Origin: Alphaproteobacteria bacterium
Lineage (GTDB): Bacteria > Pseudomonadota > Alphaproteobacteria > Rhizobiales > Aestuariivirgaceae
Direction of reading: 5' to 3'
Assembly: GCA_024642465.1 (NCBI GenBank)
Contig: JAHEBA010000265.1
Coordinates: 29,592-93,591, forward strand
Length of the DNA: 64,000 nt
The translations under genes and the position numbers were made by a program. The notes under the pieces were generated by a model. It had not been told where the DNA came from and did no database searches. It worked only from the letters and a program-made list of their open reading frames with translations. Positions 18,488-26,550 of the stretch are shown one piece after another (positions within the stretch are counted from its first letter, which is position 1; every line of letters starts with the position of its first letter).

Positions 18488-20889
18488 CCGCGCATGGCCT
18501 TTCCTTGCGGATCGTAAGGCGAGGGCGCAATGACCTTCGCTGCGCGCTCCACCCCGACGATGTGAGTGGTAAGCGAGGTACCGCCGGCGGCGCAAGCCCG
18601 GTCGATCATCGCCATGGCGAGCGACTTGCCCAGCGTGTGGCCATAGCCGCCCGAGGTGACGAAGCCCACCCGCTTGCCATTGTGCCAGACCGGCTCGAAG
18701 CCGCTGGCATCGGCGTCATCGGCATCGATCTCCAGCGTCACTAGCACCTGCGCCGGACCGCCGCCGTCCCGCTCCCTCATGGCGGCTTCGCGACCGATGA
18801 AGTCCGGCTTCTGCCAGTCGATCCACCGGTCCATGCCGGTCATGCCCGGCGTATAGCCTTGTGTGAACTCGCGCGACCAGATGCCGAAACTCTTCTCCAG
18901 CCGAAGTGACAGAAGCGCGTTGAAACCGTACTCGCGGATGCCGCTTTCAACGCCTGCCTCAAGTAGCGCCCGGCGCAGCGCGATGTGCTCCATCGCGTCG
19001 CAATGGATCTCGTAGCCAAGCTCCCCCGCCACCGACAGCCGCCCCACCTTCGCACAGATCAGGCCGATGTCGAACCTACCGCATCCCATGAACGGCAATG
19101 CGCCGACAGGACCATCGGTCAGCCGCTCGATCACTTCGCGCGACTTCGGCCCCGCCAGCGAGAAGCCCACGGTCTGATCGGCGATGTCGCGCACCGTGAC
19201 GCCGTCTTCCATGTGGTCGGCAAACCAGCGCATGTGCCATTCGCGCAGATAGTAGCTGCCCATGATCCACCAGCTGCCGTCGCCCCAGTTGAACACGGAG
19301 AGGTCGCCCTTGAGCTTGCCCTCCAGCGACAGCATGGGCGCAAGCCGCGCGCGGCCCGGCCCCGGCAGTTTTGACGACATCATCCGGTTGAGCCAGCCTT
19401 CGGCGTTTGGTCCCGTTACCTCGAAGCGCGAGAAACCCGAAATGTCCAGCAGGCCGACGCCCTCCCGCACCGCCTTGCATTCTTCGGCAACGATCGGATG
19501 AGCGTTGGAGCGCTTCAGCGACGGCTTCTCGGTAAAGCCTTCCGGCGCGAAATAGAGCGGTACTTCCAGCCCCCAGCTTGAGCCACAGCGGCAACCGGCT
19601 GCCGTCATTTCGGAATGTGCAGGCGCCATCTTCAGCGGCCGGCCTGCGGGCAACTGCTCGTTCGGATAGGTCATCACGAAGCGGCGGGTATAGAACTGCC
19701 CGGTCGTCTCCTTGATGTACTGCTTGTTCTCGGCGAACGGGCCATAGCGCGCTACGTCCATGCCATATACGTCGGCTTCCGGTTCACCGTGGATGATCCA
19801 TTCCGCCAGCGACTTGCCGACGCCGCCACCCTGCAGGAAGCCCGCCATCACCGCGCAGGCGCACCAGTAGCCCGGCTTGCCGCGCACCGGTCCCACCAGC
19901 GGGTTGCCGTCCGGCGAGAAGGTGAAGGCGCCGTTGACCCACGTCTTGATGCCGGCCTTCTGCAGCACCGGGTAGCGCTCGAAGCCCAGCGTCAATTCAT
20001 GTTCGATGCGGTCCGGGTCTTCCTGCTGCAACTGCATGCCATAGTCCCACGGCGCCCCGTCCATCATCCAGTGCTCGTGGTTGATCTCGTAGATCCCCAG
20101 CAGCATGCCCTTCTGGTCCTGGCGCATGTAGGTGAACCCCTCGAGGTCCACCACCAGCGGCACTTCCTTGTCCAGCGCCTCGATCTCGGGGATGCATTCA
20201 GTGATCAGGTAATGATGGTTGAGCGGCGACACCGGCAGTTCGATGCCGGCCATGCGGCCCAGCTGCTTGGCCCACAGGCCCGCCGCGTTGACCACGTGCT
20301 CGCACTTGATGGTGCCCTTCTCGGTCACCACCTGCCAGCCGTCCTTGAGCTGGTGAAGTTCCAGCACCCGGTTGTTCTCGATCACCGTGGCGCCACGCTT
20401 CTTGGCGGCGCCCGCATAGGCGTGCACGGTGCCGGTGGTGTCGATATAGCCTTCACGGTCGGCCCACATGCCGCCGATGATGCCGTGGGTGGACATGACG
20501 GGGCACAGCTCGCCCGCTTCTTCCGGCGTGATCAGCCGAACGTCCTCGATGCCGATCGACTGGAAGATGCGATAGGCCGACTGCAGCCACTCCCAGCGGT
20601 CAGGCGTACCTGCCAGCGTCATCCCGCCGGTCATGTGCATGCCGACCGACTGGCCGCTTTCCTTCTCGATCTCGCTCAGGAGGTCGATGGTGTAGGCCTG
20701 CAGCGAGGCGATGTTCGGGTCCGCATTGAGCGCATGAAAGCCGCCGGCCGCATGCCAGGACGATCCCGCCGTCAGGATGGAACGTTCGATCAGGCACACG
20801 TCGGACCAGCCGAACTTGGCCAGATGGTACAGAACGGATGCGCCGACCACTCCGCCGCCGATGACGACCACGCGATACTCGGATTTCAT
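18484..20889 (-). CDS. FAD-dependent dehydrogenase fused to GcvT (dimethylglycine/sarcosine dehydrogenase-like)
   Basis: 801 residues. The N-terminal DAO domain (about 5-360) has YRVVVIGGGVVGASVLYHLA and SSWHAAGGFHALNAD. The His in SSWHAAG (about residue 46) sits where DMGDH-type enzymes attach FAD covalently. An FAO_M linker is followed by GCV_T (about 430-690) and GCV_T_C (about 710-800) domains, which in the family transfer the oxidised methyl group to tetrahydrofolate. A strong GGGGAGGGG precedes the ATG at 20889. It is the first gene of the flavoenzyme-TetR operon. Substrate (dimethylglycine, sarcosine or another N-methyl compound) is not determined. Confidence 0.87.
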   Translation of the reverse strand: MKSEYRVVVIGGGVVGASVLYHLAKFGWSDVCLIERSILTAGSSWHAAGGFHALNADPNIASLQAYTIDLLSEIEKESGQSVGMHMTGGMTLAGTPDRWEWLQSAYRIFQSIGIEDVRLITPEEAGELCPVMSTHGIIGGMWADREGYIDTTGTVHAYAGAAKKRGATVIENNRVLELHQLKDGWQVVTEKGTIKCEHVVNAAGLWAKQLGRMAGIELPVSPLNHHYLITECIPEIEALDKEVPLVVDLEGFTYMRQDQKGMLLGIYEINHEHWMMDGAPWDYGMQLQQEDPDRIEHELTLGFERYPVLQKAGIKTWVNGAFTFSPDGNPLVGPVRGKPGYWCACAVMAGFLQGGGVGKSLAEWIIHGEPEADVYGMDVARYGPFAENKQYIKETTGQFYTRRFVMTYPNEQLPAGRPLKMAPAHSEMTAAGCRCGSSWGLEVPLYFAPEGFTEKPSLKRSNAHPIVAEECKAVREGVGLLDISGFSRFEVTGPNAEGWLNRMMSSKLPGPGRARLAPMLSLEGKLKGDLSVFNWGDGSWWIMGSYYLREWHMRWFADHMEDGVTVRDIADQTVGFSLAGPKSREVIERLTDGPVGALPFMGCGRFDIGLICAKVGRLSVAGELGYEIHCDAMEHIALRRALLEAGVESGIREYGFNALLSLRLEKSFGIWSREFTQGYTPGMTGMDRWIDWQKPDFIGREAAMRERDGGGPAQVLVTLEIDADDADASGFEPVWHNGKRVGFVTSGGYGHTLGKSLAMAMIDRACAAGGTSLTTHIVGVERAAKVIAPSPYDPQGKAMRG

Positions 20890-20944
20890 GGCAAGCCCCT
20901 CCCCACGCCGGGTTTTGTGCAAGTAAATACCGTCAGGAGGAACA

Positions 20945-20954
20945 TGTCTAGACA
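20945..20954. promoter_or_regulatory. Palindrome in the divergent promoter, candidate TetR operator
   Basis: TGTCTAGACA is a perfect 10-bp palindrome, followed at once by a second small dyad (ACACTTGTGT, sharing ACA). It lies between the dehydrogenase operon (-) that contains a tetR gene and the GMC oxidoreductase gene (+). TetR proteins usually bind such dyads in their own promoter. The site is 55 bases before the dehydrogenase start and 112 before the GMC start. Confidence 0.4.
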
Positions 20955-21065
20955 CTTGTGTACAGTCGTACTCTGGTGCGGTTCGCCACCGTTGCATTCG
21001 GGCCCGGCCGCTCGCTAAGCTGCGAGGCAAAACACAAGGCATTTCATGCGGGGGCTGCAGCAATC

Positions 21066-22679
21066 GTGAGCGACCAGTTCGATTACATCATTGTGGGCGC
21101 GGGCTCTGCCGGCTGTGTGCTCGCCAATCGGCTGTCGGCCAATCCGGCCATCCGCGTCTGCCTGCTCGAAGCGGGCCCGCCTGATTGGAACCCGCTCATC
21201 CACATGCCGGTGGGCTGGATGAAGCTGCTGAAGAGCCCCACCTGGAACTGGCTCTATGAAACCGAGGCCTCGGAATGGACAGGCGGGCGGCGCGTGCCGA
21301 TCCCGCGCGGCAAGACGCTGGGCGGCTCATCCTCGATTAATGGCTGCATCTTCAACCGCGGCACGGCGAGCGACTTCGACCACTGGGCCCAACTGGGCAA
21401 CCGCGGCTGGGGTTATGCCGATGTGCTGCCGACCTTCCGCAGCCTCGAGACGTTCATGGGCGAGGACCCGGGCGGATATCGCGGCAAGGACGGCCCGCTC
21501 AAGGTGACGCCGACCGATTGGCGCCATCCGCTGGTCGACGCCTTCATGGACGGCGCGGAGACGCTCGGCATTCCGAAGAACCCCGACTATAACGGCGCCA
21601 CCCAGGAGGGCTCGTCCTATACCCAGCGCACCATCGTCAATGGACGTCGCCAGAGCGCGGCCAAGGCGTTCCTGACGCCAATCAAGTCACGGCCCAACCT
21701 TGATGTGCGCACCAGCGCCCACGCCACCAGACTCGTCTTCGACGGCCAGCGCTGCACGGGCGTGCGTTATGCAAAGGGCGGGCGCGGCGGGCCGGAAGTC
21801 ACGGTCACAGCCGCCCGCGAAGTGATCCTGTCCGGCGGCGTGATCAACTCCCCACAGCTTCTGCAACTGTCCGGCGTCGGCAATCCCGATCACCTCAAGC
21901 CGCTTGGTGTCGAGGTGCATCATGCGCTGCCGGGCGTGGGCGAGAACCTGCGCGACCACTTCACGCCGCGGTTCACCGCCTGGGTGAAGAACACCGATAC
22001 CTTCAACGAGAAGGTCCAGGGTCTGAGGCTGTTCGGCGAGGCGATCAAGTGGGCGCTCAAGCAGCCCTCGGTGCTCGGCATCCCGTCCACTGTCTGCTAT
22101 GCATTCACACGCTCCGATCCCGCACTCGACACAAACGACCTGCAGATCACCTTCATGCCGGCAAGCTACAAGGAAGGCTACCAGGGCGTGCTGGACGACC
22201 GGCCCGGCATGACCATTGCCGCCTGGCAGCAGCGGCCTGAGAGCAAGGGTAGCGTGAAAATCAAGTCGGCTAACCCCTTCGACAAGCCGGCCATCGACGC
22301 CAACTATCTGGGCGAGGAGGTTGACCGGCAGGTCCTGCTGGCCGGGCTGAAGCTTGCCCGCCGCTTGCTGCGCACAGAACCCATGCGACCCTATTTCGAC
22401 GGCGAGGTCTACCCCGGCGACAAGGTGACCACCGACGACGAGCTGCTCGGCACGGCACGCGAACGCGGCACCACGGTGTTTCACATGATGGGCACTTGCC
22501 GGATGAGCCCCGCAACCGACAGGCTGGCCGTGGTCGATGACCGGCTGCGGGTGCATGGGCTAGAGGGCTTGCGCGTGGTCGATGCCTCGATCATGCCGAC
22601 CATGCCGTCAGCCAACACCAACGCCGCCACGCTGATGATCGCCGAGAAGGCCGCAGGCTACATCCTCAACGGCTCATGA
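21066..22679 (+). CDS. GMC family oxidoreductase (choline dehydrogenase-like)
   Basis: 537 residues, typical for the GMC family. It shows the ADP-binding fingerprint YIIVGAGSAGCVLANRLS, GMC signature 1 (IPRGKTLGGSSSINGCIFNR), signature 2 (SGGVINSPQLLQLSGVG), the catalytic His in FHMMGTCRM, and VVDASIMPTMPSANTN at the end. It oxidises a primary alcohol with FAD; choline or a related alcohol is plausible next to DMGDH-like and BetI-like genes, but GMC substrates are hard to predict. The GTG at 21066 is chosen by family alignment, with GGGGG about 12 bases upstream; a longer frame to 20958 is unlikely. The 3' end overlaps the convergent hydrolase by 14 bases. Confidence 0.87.
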   Translation: MSDQFDYIIVGAGSAGCVLANRLSANPAIRVCLLEAGPPDWNPLIHMPVGWMKLLKSPTWNWLYETEASEWTGGRRVPIPRGKTLGGSSSINGCIFNRGTASDFDHWAQLGNRGWGYADVLPTFRSLETFMGEDPGGYRGKDGPLKVTPTDWRHPLVDAFMDGAETLGIPKNPDYNGATQEGSSYTQRTIVNGRRQSAAKAFLTPIKSRPNLDVRTSAHATRLVFDGQRCTGVRYAKGGRGGPEVTVTAAREVILSGGVINSPQLLQLSGVGNPDHLKPLGVEVHHALPGVGENLRDHFTPRFTAWVKNTDTFNEKVQGLRLFGEAIKWALKQPSVLGIPSTVCYAFTRSDPALDTNDLQITFMPASYKEGYQGVLDDRPGMTIAAWQQRPESKGSVKIKSANPFDKPAIDANYLGEEVDRQVLLAGLKLARRLLRTEPMRPYFDGEVYPGDKVTTDDELLGTARERGTTVFHMMGTCRMSPATDRLAVVDDRLRVHGLEGLRVVDASIMPTMPSANTNAATLMIAEKAAGYILNGS

Positions 22680-23439
22680 ACCGGATCAGGTGATCCGATA
22701 CCGCGTCTGCCGCCTCGACCAGGATCGAATGCTTGACGTGGGGCAGGATCACGAGTTCCGAATTGGGCAGCGCCTCGTAGATCAGCTTGTTGAGGCGCGG
22801 GTTGCATCCGCCGTCATTCTCGCCGGTCAGCACCAGCGATGGCGCCGTCACCTCGTGTAGCCACGGCCCCATCTCGACGCCGGCATAGATCCGGAACACG
22901 TTCATGAAGACTTGCCCGTTCGTGTCGACGACCTGCTTCAGCCGGCGCTGGACCAGGTCCGGGTTGGCGGCGATGAACTCGTCGGTGAACCAGCGCGCGG
23001 TGAGGGTTTCCAGCACTTGGGGGATACCCTTCTCCTCCATCGCCCTGACAACGCCCCAGACCTTGGCGGAATCGTCCTCGGTGCGAAACGCGGCGGCAGA
23101 CAGAAGCCCGAGCTTCAGCACCCGGTCGGGATGGACCCGCGCATAGGCCGGCCCGATCTGCCCGCCCAGCGAATGACCGGCCACGTTGACCTTGTCGAAC
23201 CCGGCGCGCTCGCGCACCCGTTCGAGGTCAGCCACCAGTTCATCGATGCCGAACTCGCCGACCGGCATGGGCGAGGTACCGTGCCCGCGCAGGTCGTAAC
23301 TGACGACGGTGAAATGATCCTTCAGCTTCGGTACCATGAAGCGCCAGGCATCGCGCGCCGCACCAATGCCGTGCACAAGGATCAGCGCAGGGCCCGAGCC
23401 CTCCACCGTCATCTCGCAGTCGATGGGCCTGGCGCTCAT
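22666..23439 (-). CDS. Alpha/beta hydrolase
   Basis: 257 residues with the alpha/beta hydrolase core: oxyanion strand LILVHGIGAARDAW, VVSYDLRGHGTS, nucleophile elbow VNVAGHSLGGQ (Ser in GHSLG), acid near LTGENDGGC, and His in LPHVKHSI. The family includes 3-oxoadipate enol-lactonases and related ring-cleavage-product hydrolases. Its ATG overlaps the stop of the upstream tautomerase gene (ATGA, 23436-23439), so the pair is co-translated. The neighbours (tautomerase and an LLM flavoenzyme) suggest a short catabolic route; the substrate is unknown. Confidence 0.87.
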   Translation of the reverse strand: MSARPIDCEMTVEGSGPALILVHGIGAARDAWRFMVPKLKDHFTVVSYDLRGHGTSPMPVGEFGIDELVADLERVRERAGFDKVNVAGHSLGGQIGPAYARVHPDRVLKLGLLSAAAFRTEDDSAKVWGVVRAMEEKGIPQVLETLTARWFTDEFIAANPDLVQRRLKQVVDTNGQVFMNVFRIYAGVEMGPWLHEVTAPSLVLTGENDGGCNPRLNKLIYEALPNSELVILPHVKHSILVEAADAVSDHLIRFMSR

Positions 23440-23627
23440 GGGTACTTGTCGCAGCCCAGTTCGCCGCCGAAGCCCCAGTCTTCCTTTTCGACGTCGGAGA
23501 TAACGACCCAGCACGCTTCCGGCTTGGCGCCCGTGGTCTTGACCATGGCGTCGGTCAGCGCCTTGACCAGTTCGCGCTTCTGTTCACGCGACCGGCCCTT
23601 GAACATTTCAACCCTGATGATCGGCAT
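23436..23627 (-). CDS. 4-oxalocrotonate tautomerase-like protein
   Basis: 63 residues starting MPIIRVEMFKGRSREQKREL. Pro at position 2 becomes the catalytic N-terminal proline after Met removal, as in the 4-OT family, and the length (about 62 after processing) is canonical. It interconverts enol and keto forms of unsaturated acids. The start is fixed by the need for Pro after Met; longer upstream frames are rejected. It sits between the LLM oxidoreductase and the hydrolase on the same strand, 22 bp after the former. Confidence 0.87.
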   Translation of the reverse strand: MPIIRVEMFKGRSREQKRELVKALTDAMVKTTGAKPEACWVVISDVEKEDWGFGGELGCDKYP

Positions 23628-23649
23628 TTCGCTTCTGTTTCCCAGTTTG

Positions 23650-24690
23650 TTACTCAGCTGCCATGACCTGCCGCCGGCGGGCGGAGAACAGCGGCATGAT
23701 GTCTTCTGCGATGGCGCGCATGTTGTCCATCGTCTCTTCATTCGGCGAGCCGAGATTCTGGCTCAGGATGATCTCATCGACGCCGGCCTCGTCATAGACT
23801 GCTAGCTTGTCGATCAGCTCCTGCTTCGTGCAGATCATCAGGTTGTCCGACAGTTCCTCGATGGTCTGCTTGCGCGGCAGCGGGTGGATCGCTCCACCGG
23901 TCACCAGCCCAGGCCCGGTATAGACATTGTCGAAGCGCGAGTAGTAATCGTGCGCCGCCTCGGTCATCCGGCGCTTCTCTGCGTCGTCCTTCGCCAGCCA
24001 GGTAACGCGCGACAGCGACAGCGTCAGGTGCGCGCCTTCATCGCCCATTTCCGCCTTGGCACGGTGGAAGGCATTGACCTGCTCCAGCATCATCTCCTTC
24101 GACCCGGACAGCGGCGTGGTCTGGATATGGAAGCCTCGCTTCGTGCAGGCATGAATGCCCTCGGGCACCATCACCGCCATCATCATCTGGATCGGCCTTA
24201 CGGGGCGCGGCATGATGGTGAGCGGCTTGAAACTGTAATATTTTCCCTCGAAACTCACATCTTCTTCCGTGAGCAGTTTGTGCAAGACGTCGAGAGATTC
24301 ATCAAATTTCTCGCGCGCAGACTCTATCGGACTGCCCAGACGGGCCATCTCCACTGTGAACGCGCCGCGCCCCACGCCCAGCACCAGCCGGCCATTGGTG
24401 AGGATGTCGGCCATCACCACCTCGCCCGCATAGGTGCGCATGTCGTGCAGCGGCAGCACGGCGACCGACGTCATCAGCTTCACGTGCTTGGTCTCGCTTG
24501 CCAGCCGCACTGCCATCATCAACGGCGCCGGCGTCAGCAGGATGTTGATCAAGTGATGCTCGGGGATCGACACAGCCGCATAGCCCAGATCGTCGGCCAG
24601 CTTCGCCTGCGCGATCATGTCGTCAAACAGCCGGTCGCCGCCATAGCTGGTGTCCGGGTAGTAAGCGGAGATGAAGTGGTTGAAGTCCAT
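23650..24690 (-). CDS. LLM class flavin-dependent oxidoreductase
   Basis: 346 residues of the bacterial luciferase-like monooxygenase fold: GYAAVSIPEHHL, MTSVAVLPLHDMRTYAGEVV, LTNGRLVLGVGRGAF, and VDEIILSQNLGSPNEE at the C-terminus. Such enzymes use FMNH2 (or F420) to oxygenate small organic molecules in the cytoplasm. It heads a three-gene minus-strand operon (LLM-tautomerase-hydrolase) that is divergent from the broken LysR gene, the usual layout for a LysR-controlled catabolic operon. Confidence 0.87.
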   Translation of the reverse strand: MDFNHFISAYYPDTSYGGDRLFDDMIAQAKLADDLGYAAVSIPEHHLINILLTPAPLMMAVRLASETKHVKLMTSVAVLPLHDMRTYAGEVVMADILTNGRLVLGVGRGAFTVEMARLGSPIESAREKFDESLDVLHKLLTEEDVSFEGKYYSFKPLTIMPRPVRPIQMMMAVMVPEGIHACTKRGFHIQTTPLSGSKEMMLEQVNAFHRAKAEMGDEGAHLTLSLSRVTWLAKDDAEKRRMTEAAHDYYSRFDNVYTGPGLVTGGAIHPLPRKQTIEELSDNLMICTKQELIDKLAVYDEAGVDEIILSQNLGSPNEETMDNMRAIAEDIMPLFSARRRQVMAAE

Positions 24691-24748
24691 GGACCTGCCC
24701 CTGTTGCGTTGATGGCAGGCTCGCGCAAATCCAAGGTTCTGTAAAACG

Positions 24749-24770
24749 GATTTAATTTGACCATTAAATC
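24749..24770. promoter_or_regulatory. LysR-type operator in the divergent promoter
   Basis: GATTTAA, eight bases (TTTGACCA), then TTAAATC form a perfect 7-bp inverted repeat. It contains the T-N11-A pattern typical of LysR boxes and lies 20 bases before the LysR ATG and 58 bases upstream of the LLM start, in a markedly AT-rich stretch. The position is right for binding by the LysR protein encoded next to it. Confidence 0.55.
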
Positions 24771-24790
24771 AATAAAATCGAACTTAAGTC

Positions 24791-25618
24791 ATGAACCTCG
24801 CTGCTCTGGAAACCTTCCTTGCGGTGGTTGATGCCGGCAACCTGAACAAGGCGGCCGAACGGCTCAACGTGACCTAGTCCACCGTGACGGCGCGGCTCGA
24901 TGCGCTGGACGAGGCTCTGGGTCAGAAACTGCTGATGCGCTCGCGCAAGGGCGCGCAGCTCAGCAAGGCGGGCTTTGCTTTCCAGCGCCATGCCGAACTG
25001 ATCGTGCGCACCTGGGAACAGGGGCAGAAGGCCGTGGGCCTGCCAAAGGGCTTTTCCGGCATGGTGTCGCTGGCCTGCCAGCCCGAAGTCTGGGAAGGGG
25101 CCGGCCAAGCATGGGTTGCGAGTGTCCAGTCTGCCCGGTCCGAACTGGCGATCGAGGTCTGGCCCGGCGAGATGGGAGAAGTGAACCGCTGGCTGTCGAG
25201 CGGATTGGCCGACGCGGCCATCACGCTGACGCCGGTCGGCGCTGGCGGCGTGGCCTCGCGCGAGCTGATGCGTGACCGGCTGGTGCAGGTGGCGACGGTG
25301 GCGCGCGATGCGCAAGCCTGGGACGAAGGCTACATCTATGTGGATCTGGGAACGGATTTCCGGCGTTGGCATTCTATCGCCTGGCCCGGTGACGACACCG
25401 CGCACATCACCTTCGGCTCAAGCGCCTGGGCGCTGGACCATTTGCTGCGAAAGGGCGGCTCGGCCTACCTGCCGTAGCGGCTGGCTAAACCGCATGTGCG
25501 GGCCGGACGGTTGTACCCGGTGCGTGGGGCAGCAGAGTTTTCCCGCGCGATCCATTTCAACTGGCGGCAGGACAGCCTGACCGCTCACCCCTGGCTTGCC
25601 GAAGGTGACAAGCTGTGA
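24791..25618 (+). pseudogene. LysR family regulator with two in-frame amber codons
   Basis: One frame from ATG 24791 to TGA 25616-25618 gives a 275-codon LysR-like protein broken by TAG at 24875-24877 and TAG at 25475-25477. The N-terminus (NLAALETFLAVVDAGNLNKA, AERLNVT*STVTARLDALDE) is a classical LysR HTH; the first TAG stands where the family usually has Gln (CAG to TAG is one change). The second follows SAYLP, near the C-terminus. The frame is otherwise undamaged. The simplest reading is two nonsense mutations; translation could restart within the gene but would lose the HTH. TAG is an ordinary stop elsewhere in the window (tctA, polA), which argues against recoding. Its preserved operator is at 24749-24770. 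Confidence 0.85.
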
Positions 25619-25650
25619 CGCGCAGAAGATTGGCATGGCTCGGAAAAAAG

Positions 25651-25705
25651 TGGTGCCCAGGGCCGGAATCGAACCAGCGACACGCGGATTTTCGAATCGC
25701 TGCTC
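25651..25705 (-). repeat. 3' half of a tRNA-Phe gene (attachment-site scar)
   Basis: Read on the minus strand, 25693 to 25651 gives the anticodon-loop end (GAAAATCCGC), variable loop, T arm (GCTGG-TTCGATT-CCGGC) and the 3' acceptor strand ending GGGCACCA, matching tRNA-Phe(GAA). Upstream, GAGCAGCG is still recognisable (25705-25698), but the 5' anticodon strand no longer pairs, and the D arm and 5' acceptor strand are replaced by AT-rich sequence. A tRNA 3' half without its 5' half is the usual mark left at the far end of an element integrated into a tRNA gene. It cannot be a functional tRNA. Confidence 0.8.
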
Positions 25706-25787
25706 AATCAATAAAAACAGCGGCTTATTAAAAAATGTATAAGGGGTGTGTATAACTTACTCCACAATCTTTGGTGGAGAAAATCCG

Positions 25788-25976
25788 TTGCGCGTGGCCA
25801 TTTATAGCAGAGTTTCAACCTCTAAACAGGACCAGTACGCGGCAATGACAAAAGCCGACAAGGTCACTCATACAGCAAAGTCAAAAGCCGATAAGGTTTC
25901 ACACGTCACCAAGACAGGCGAGGAGAACCTAATGGACCTGATAAACACGCCACTATCAAAAGCGGTGGACTGGTGA
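25788..25976 (+). pseudogene. Serine recombinase N-terminal fragment
   Basis: The frame begins with TTG at 25788, preceded by GGTGGAG, and encodes LRVAIYSRVSTSKQDQ. This is the N-terminal strand of the serine resolvase/invertase family with the catalytic Ser in YSRVSTS. After about 18 residues the similarity stops and the frame continues with a lysine-rich repetitive tail (TKADKVTHTAKSKADKVSHV) to a TGA at 25974-25976. The catalytic domain is thus cut short, by deletion or recombination. It supports the view that this interval is a degraded mobile element. Confidence 0.6.
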
Positions 25977-26120
25977 TTTGTCTTAAGTGACCGCTTTTAG
26001 ATGGCAAAGCGGCTACGGTAGTACACGCATTCATCCGGCAAACGATCAACCGCCGGACAGTCGCAGTGCAACTTCGTCCCGTCGACGGACGTTCCACTCT
26101 TGTGCTGAACCAGGGGAATA

Positions 26121-26166
26121 GAGGGCGCGGCGACCAAACCGGGGGAGGAATCGGTCCCGCGCCCTC
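26121..26166. other. Strong hairpin with purine-rich loop, possible RNA element
   Basis: GAGGGCGCGG (26121-26130) pairs perfectly with CCGCGCCCTC (26157-26166); after a one-base bulge, GACC (26132-26135) pairs with GGTC (26153-26156). The 17-base loop contains GGGGGAGGAA. There is no T-tract on either side, so it is not a classical terminator, and no gene covers it convincingly. It could be a structured small RNA, a remnant of one, or a recombination/att structure of the relic element. Confidence 0.5.
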
Positions 26167-26375
26167 AACCCAACTGCCCTGAGGCAAAGTCGGGACATGG
26201 GGACAGTAGCTGTTGCTGCACTGATAGCAAGCGTTCCCGATTGAAGGTCAAGGGTCAGGAATCGAGATGCAGCTCTCTAGGGCCTTATTTCAAGGCCTGA
26301 TGTGGGGCTTTTTGTGGGGTGAAGTTGAGGATAAATCTAATTACCCATATAAATCAGATATTTACACGTTAGGCT

Positions 26376-26451
<76 letters not shown>

Positions 26452-26550
26452 GAAACCCAAACGGCGCGCCGGCTTGGGCACCGGCAGGCGGGGTGATACC
26501 GGCACCTCAGCCTAATGTCAATCAGGTGTTCAGGGTGCCGGCATGCAAAA

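Larger units (their letters stand above)
25619..26375. mobile_element. Relic of an integrated element between the LysR pseudogene and tRNA-Ala
   Basis: This 757-base stretch has no intact gene and is visibly richer in A+T than its surroundings, mainly at 25700-26000 and 26310-26375. It holds a tRNA-Phe 3' fragment, the start of a serine recombinase, imperfect short repeats (AAAAGCCGA[C/T]AAGGT at about 25850 and 25881), a strong 14-bp hairpin (26121-26166) and a small perfect hairpin (GGCCTT-ATTTC-AAGGCC, 26281-26297) followed ten bases later by CTTTTT. Together these point to a decayed integrative element or island end. No complete integrase, second att copy or cargo remains in view. Confidence 0.55.

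Noticed and set aside
24875..25477. Amber recoding (stop-codon readthrough or pyrrolysine-like decoding) in the LysR gene
   Set aside because: TAG is used as a normal stop by tctA and polA here, and the first TAG is one change from the family's usual Gln codon; nonsense mutation is simpler.
25906..26187. Minus-strand 93-codon frame in the relic region
   Set aside because: No motif, no ribosome-binding site, and it runs through the strong hairpin; not supported as a gene.
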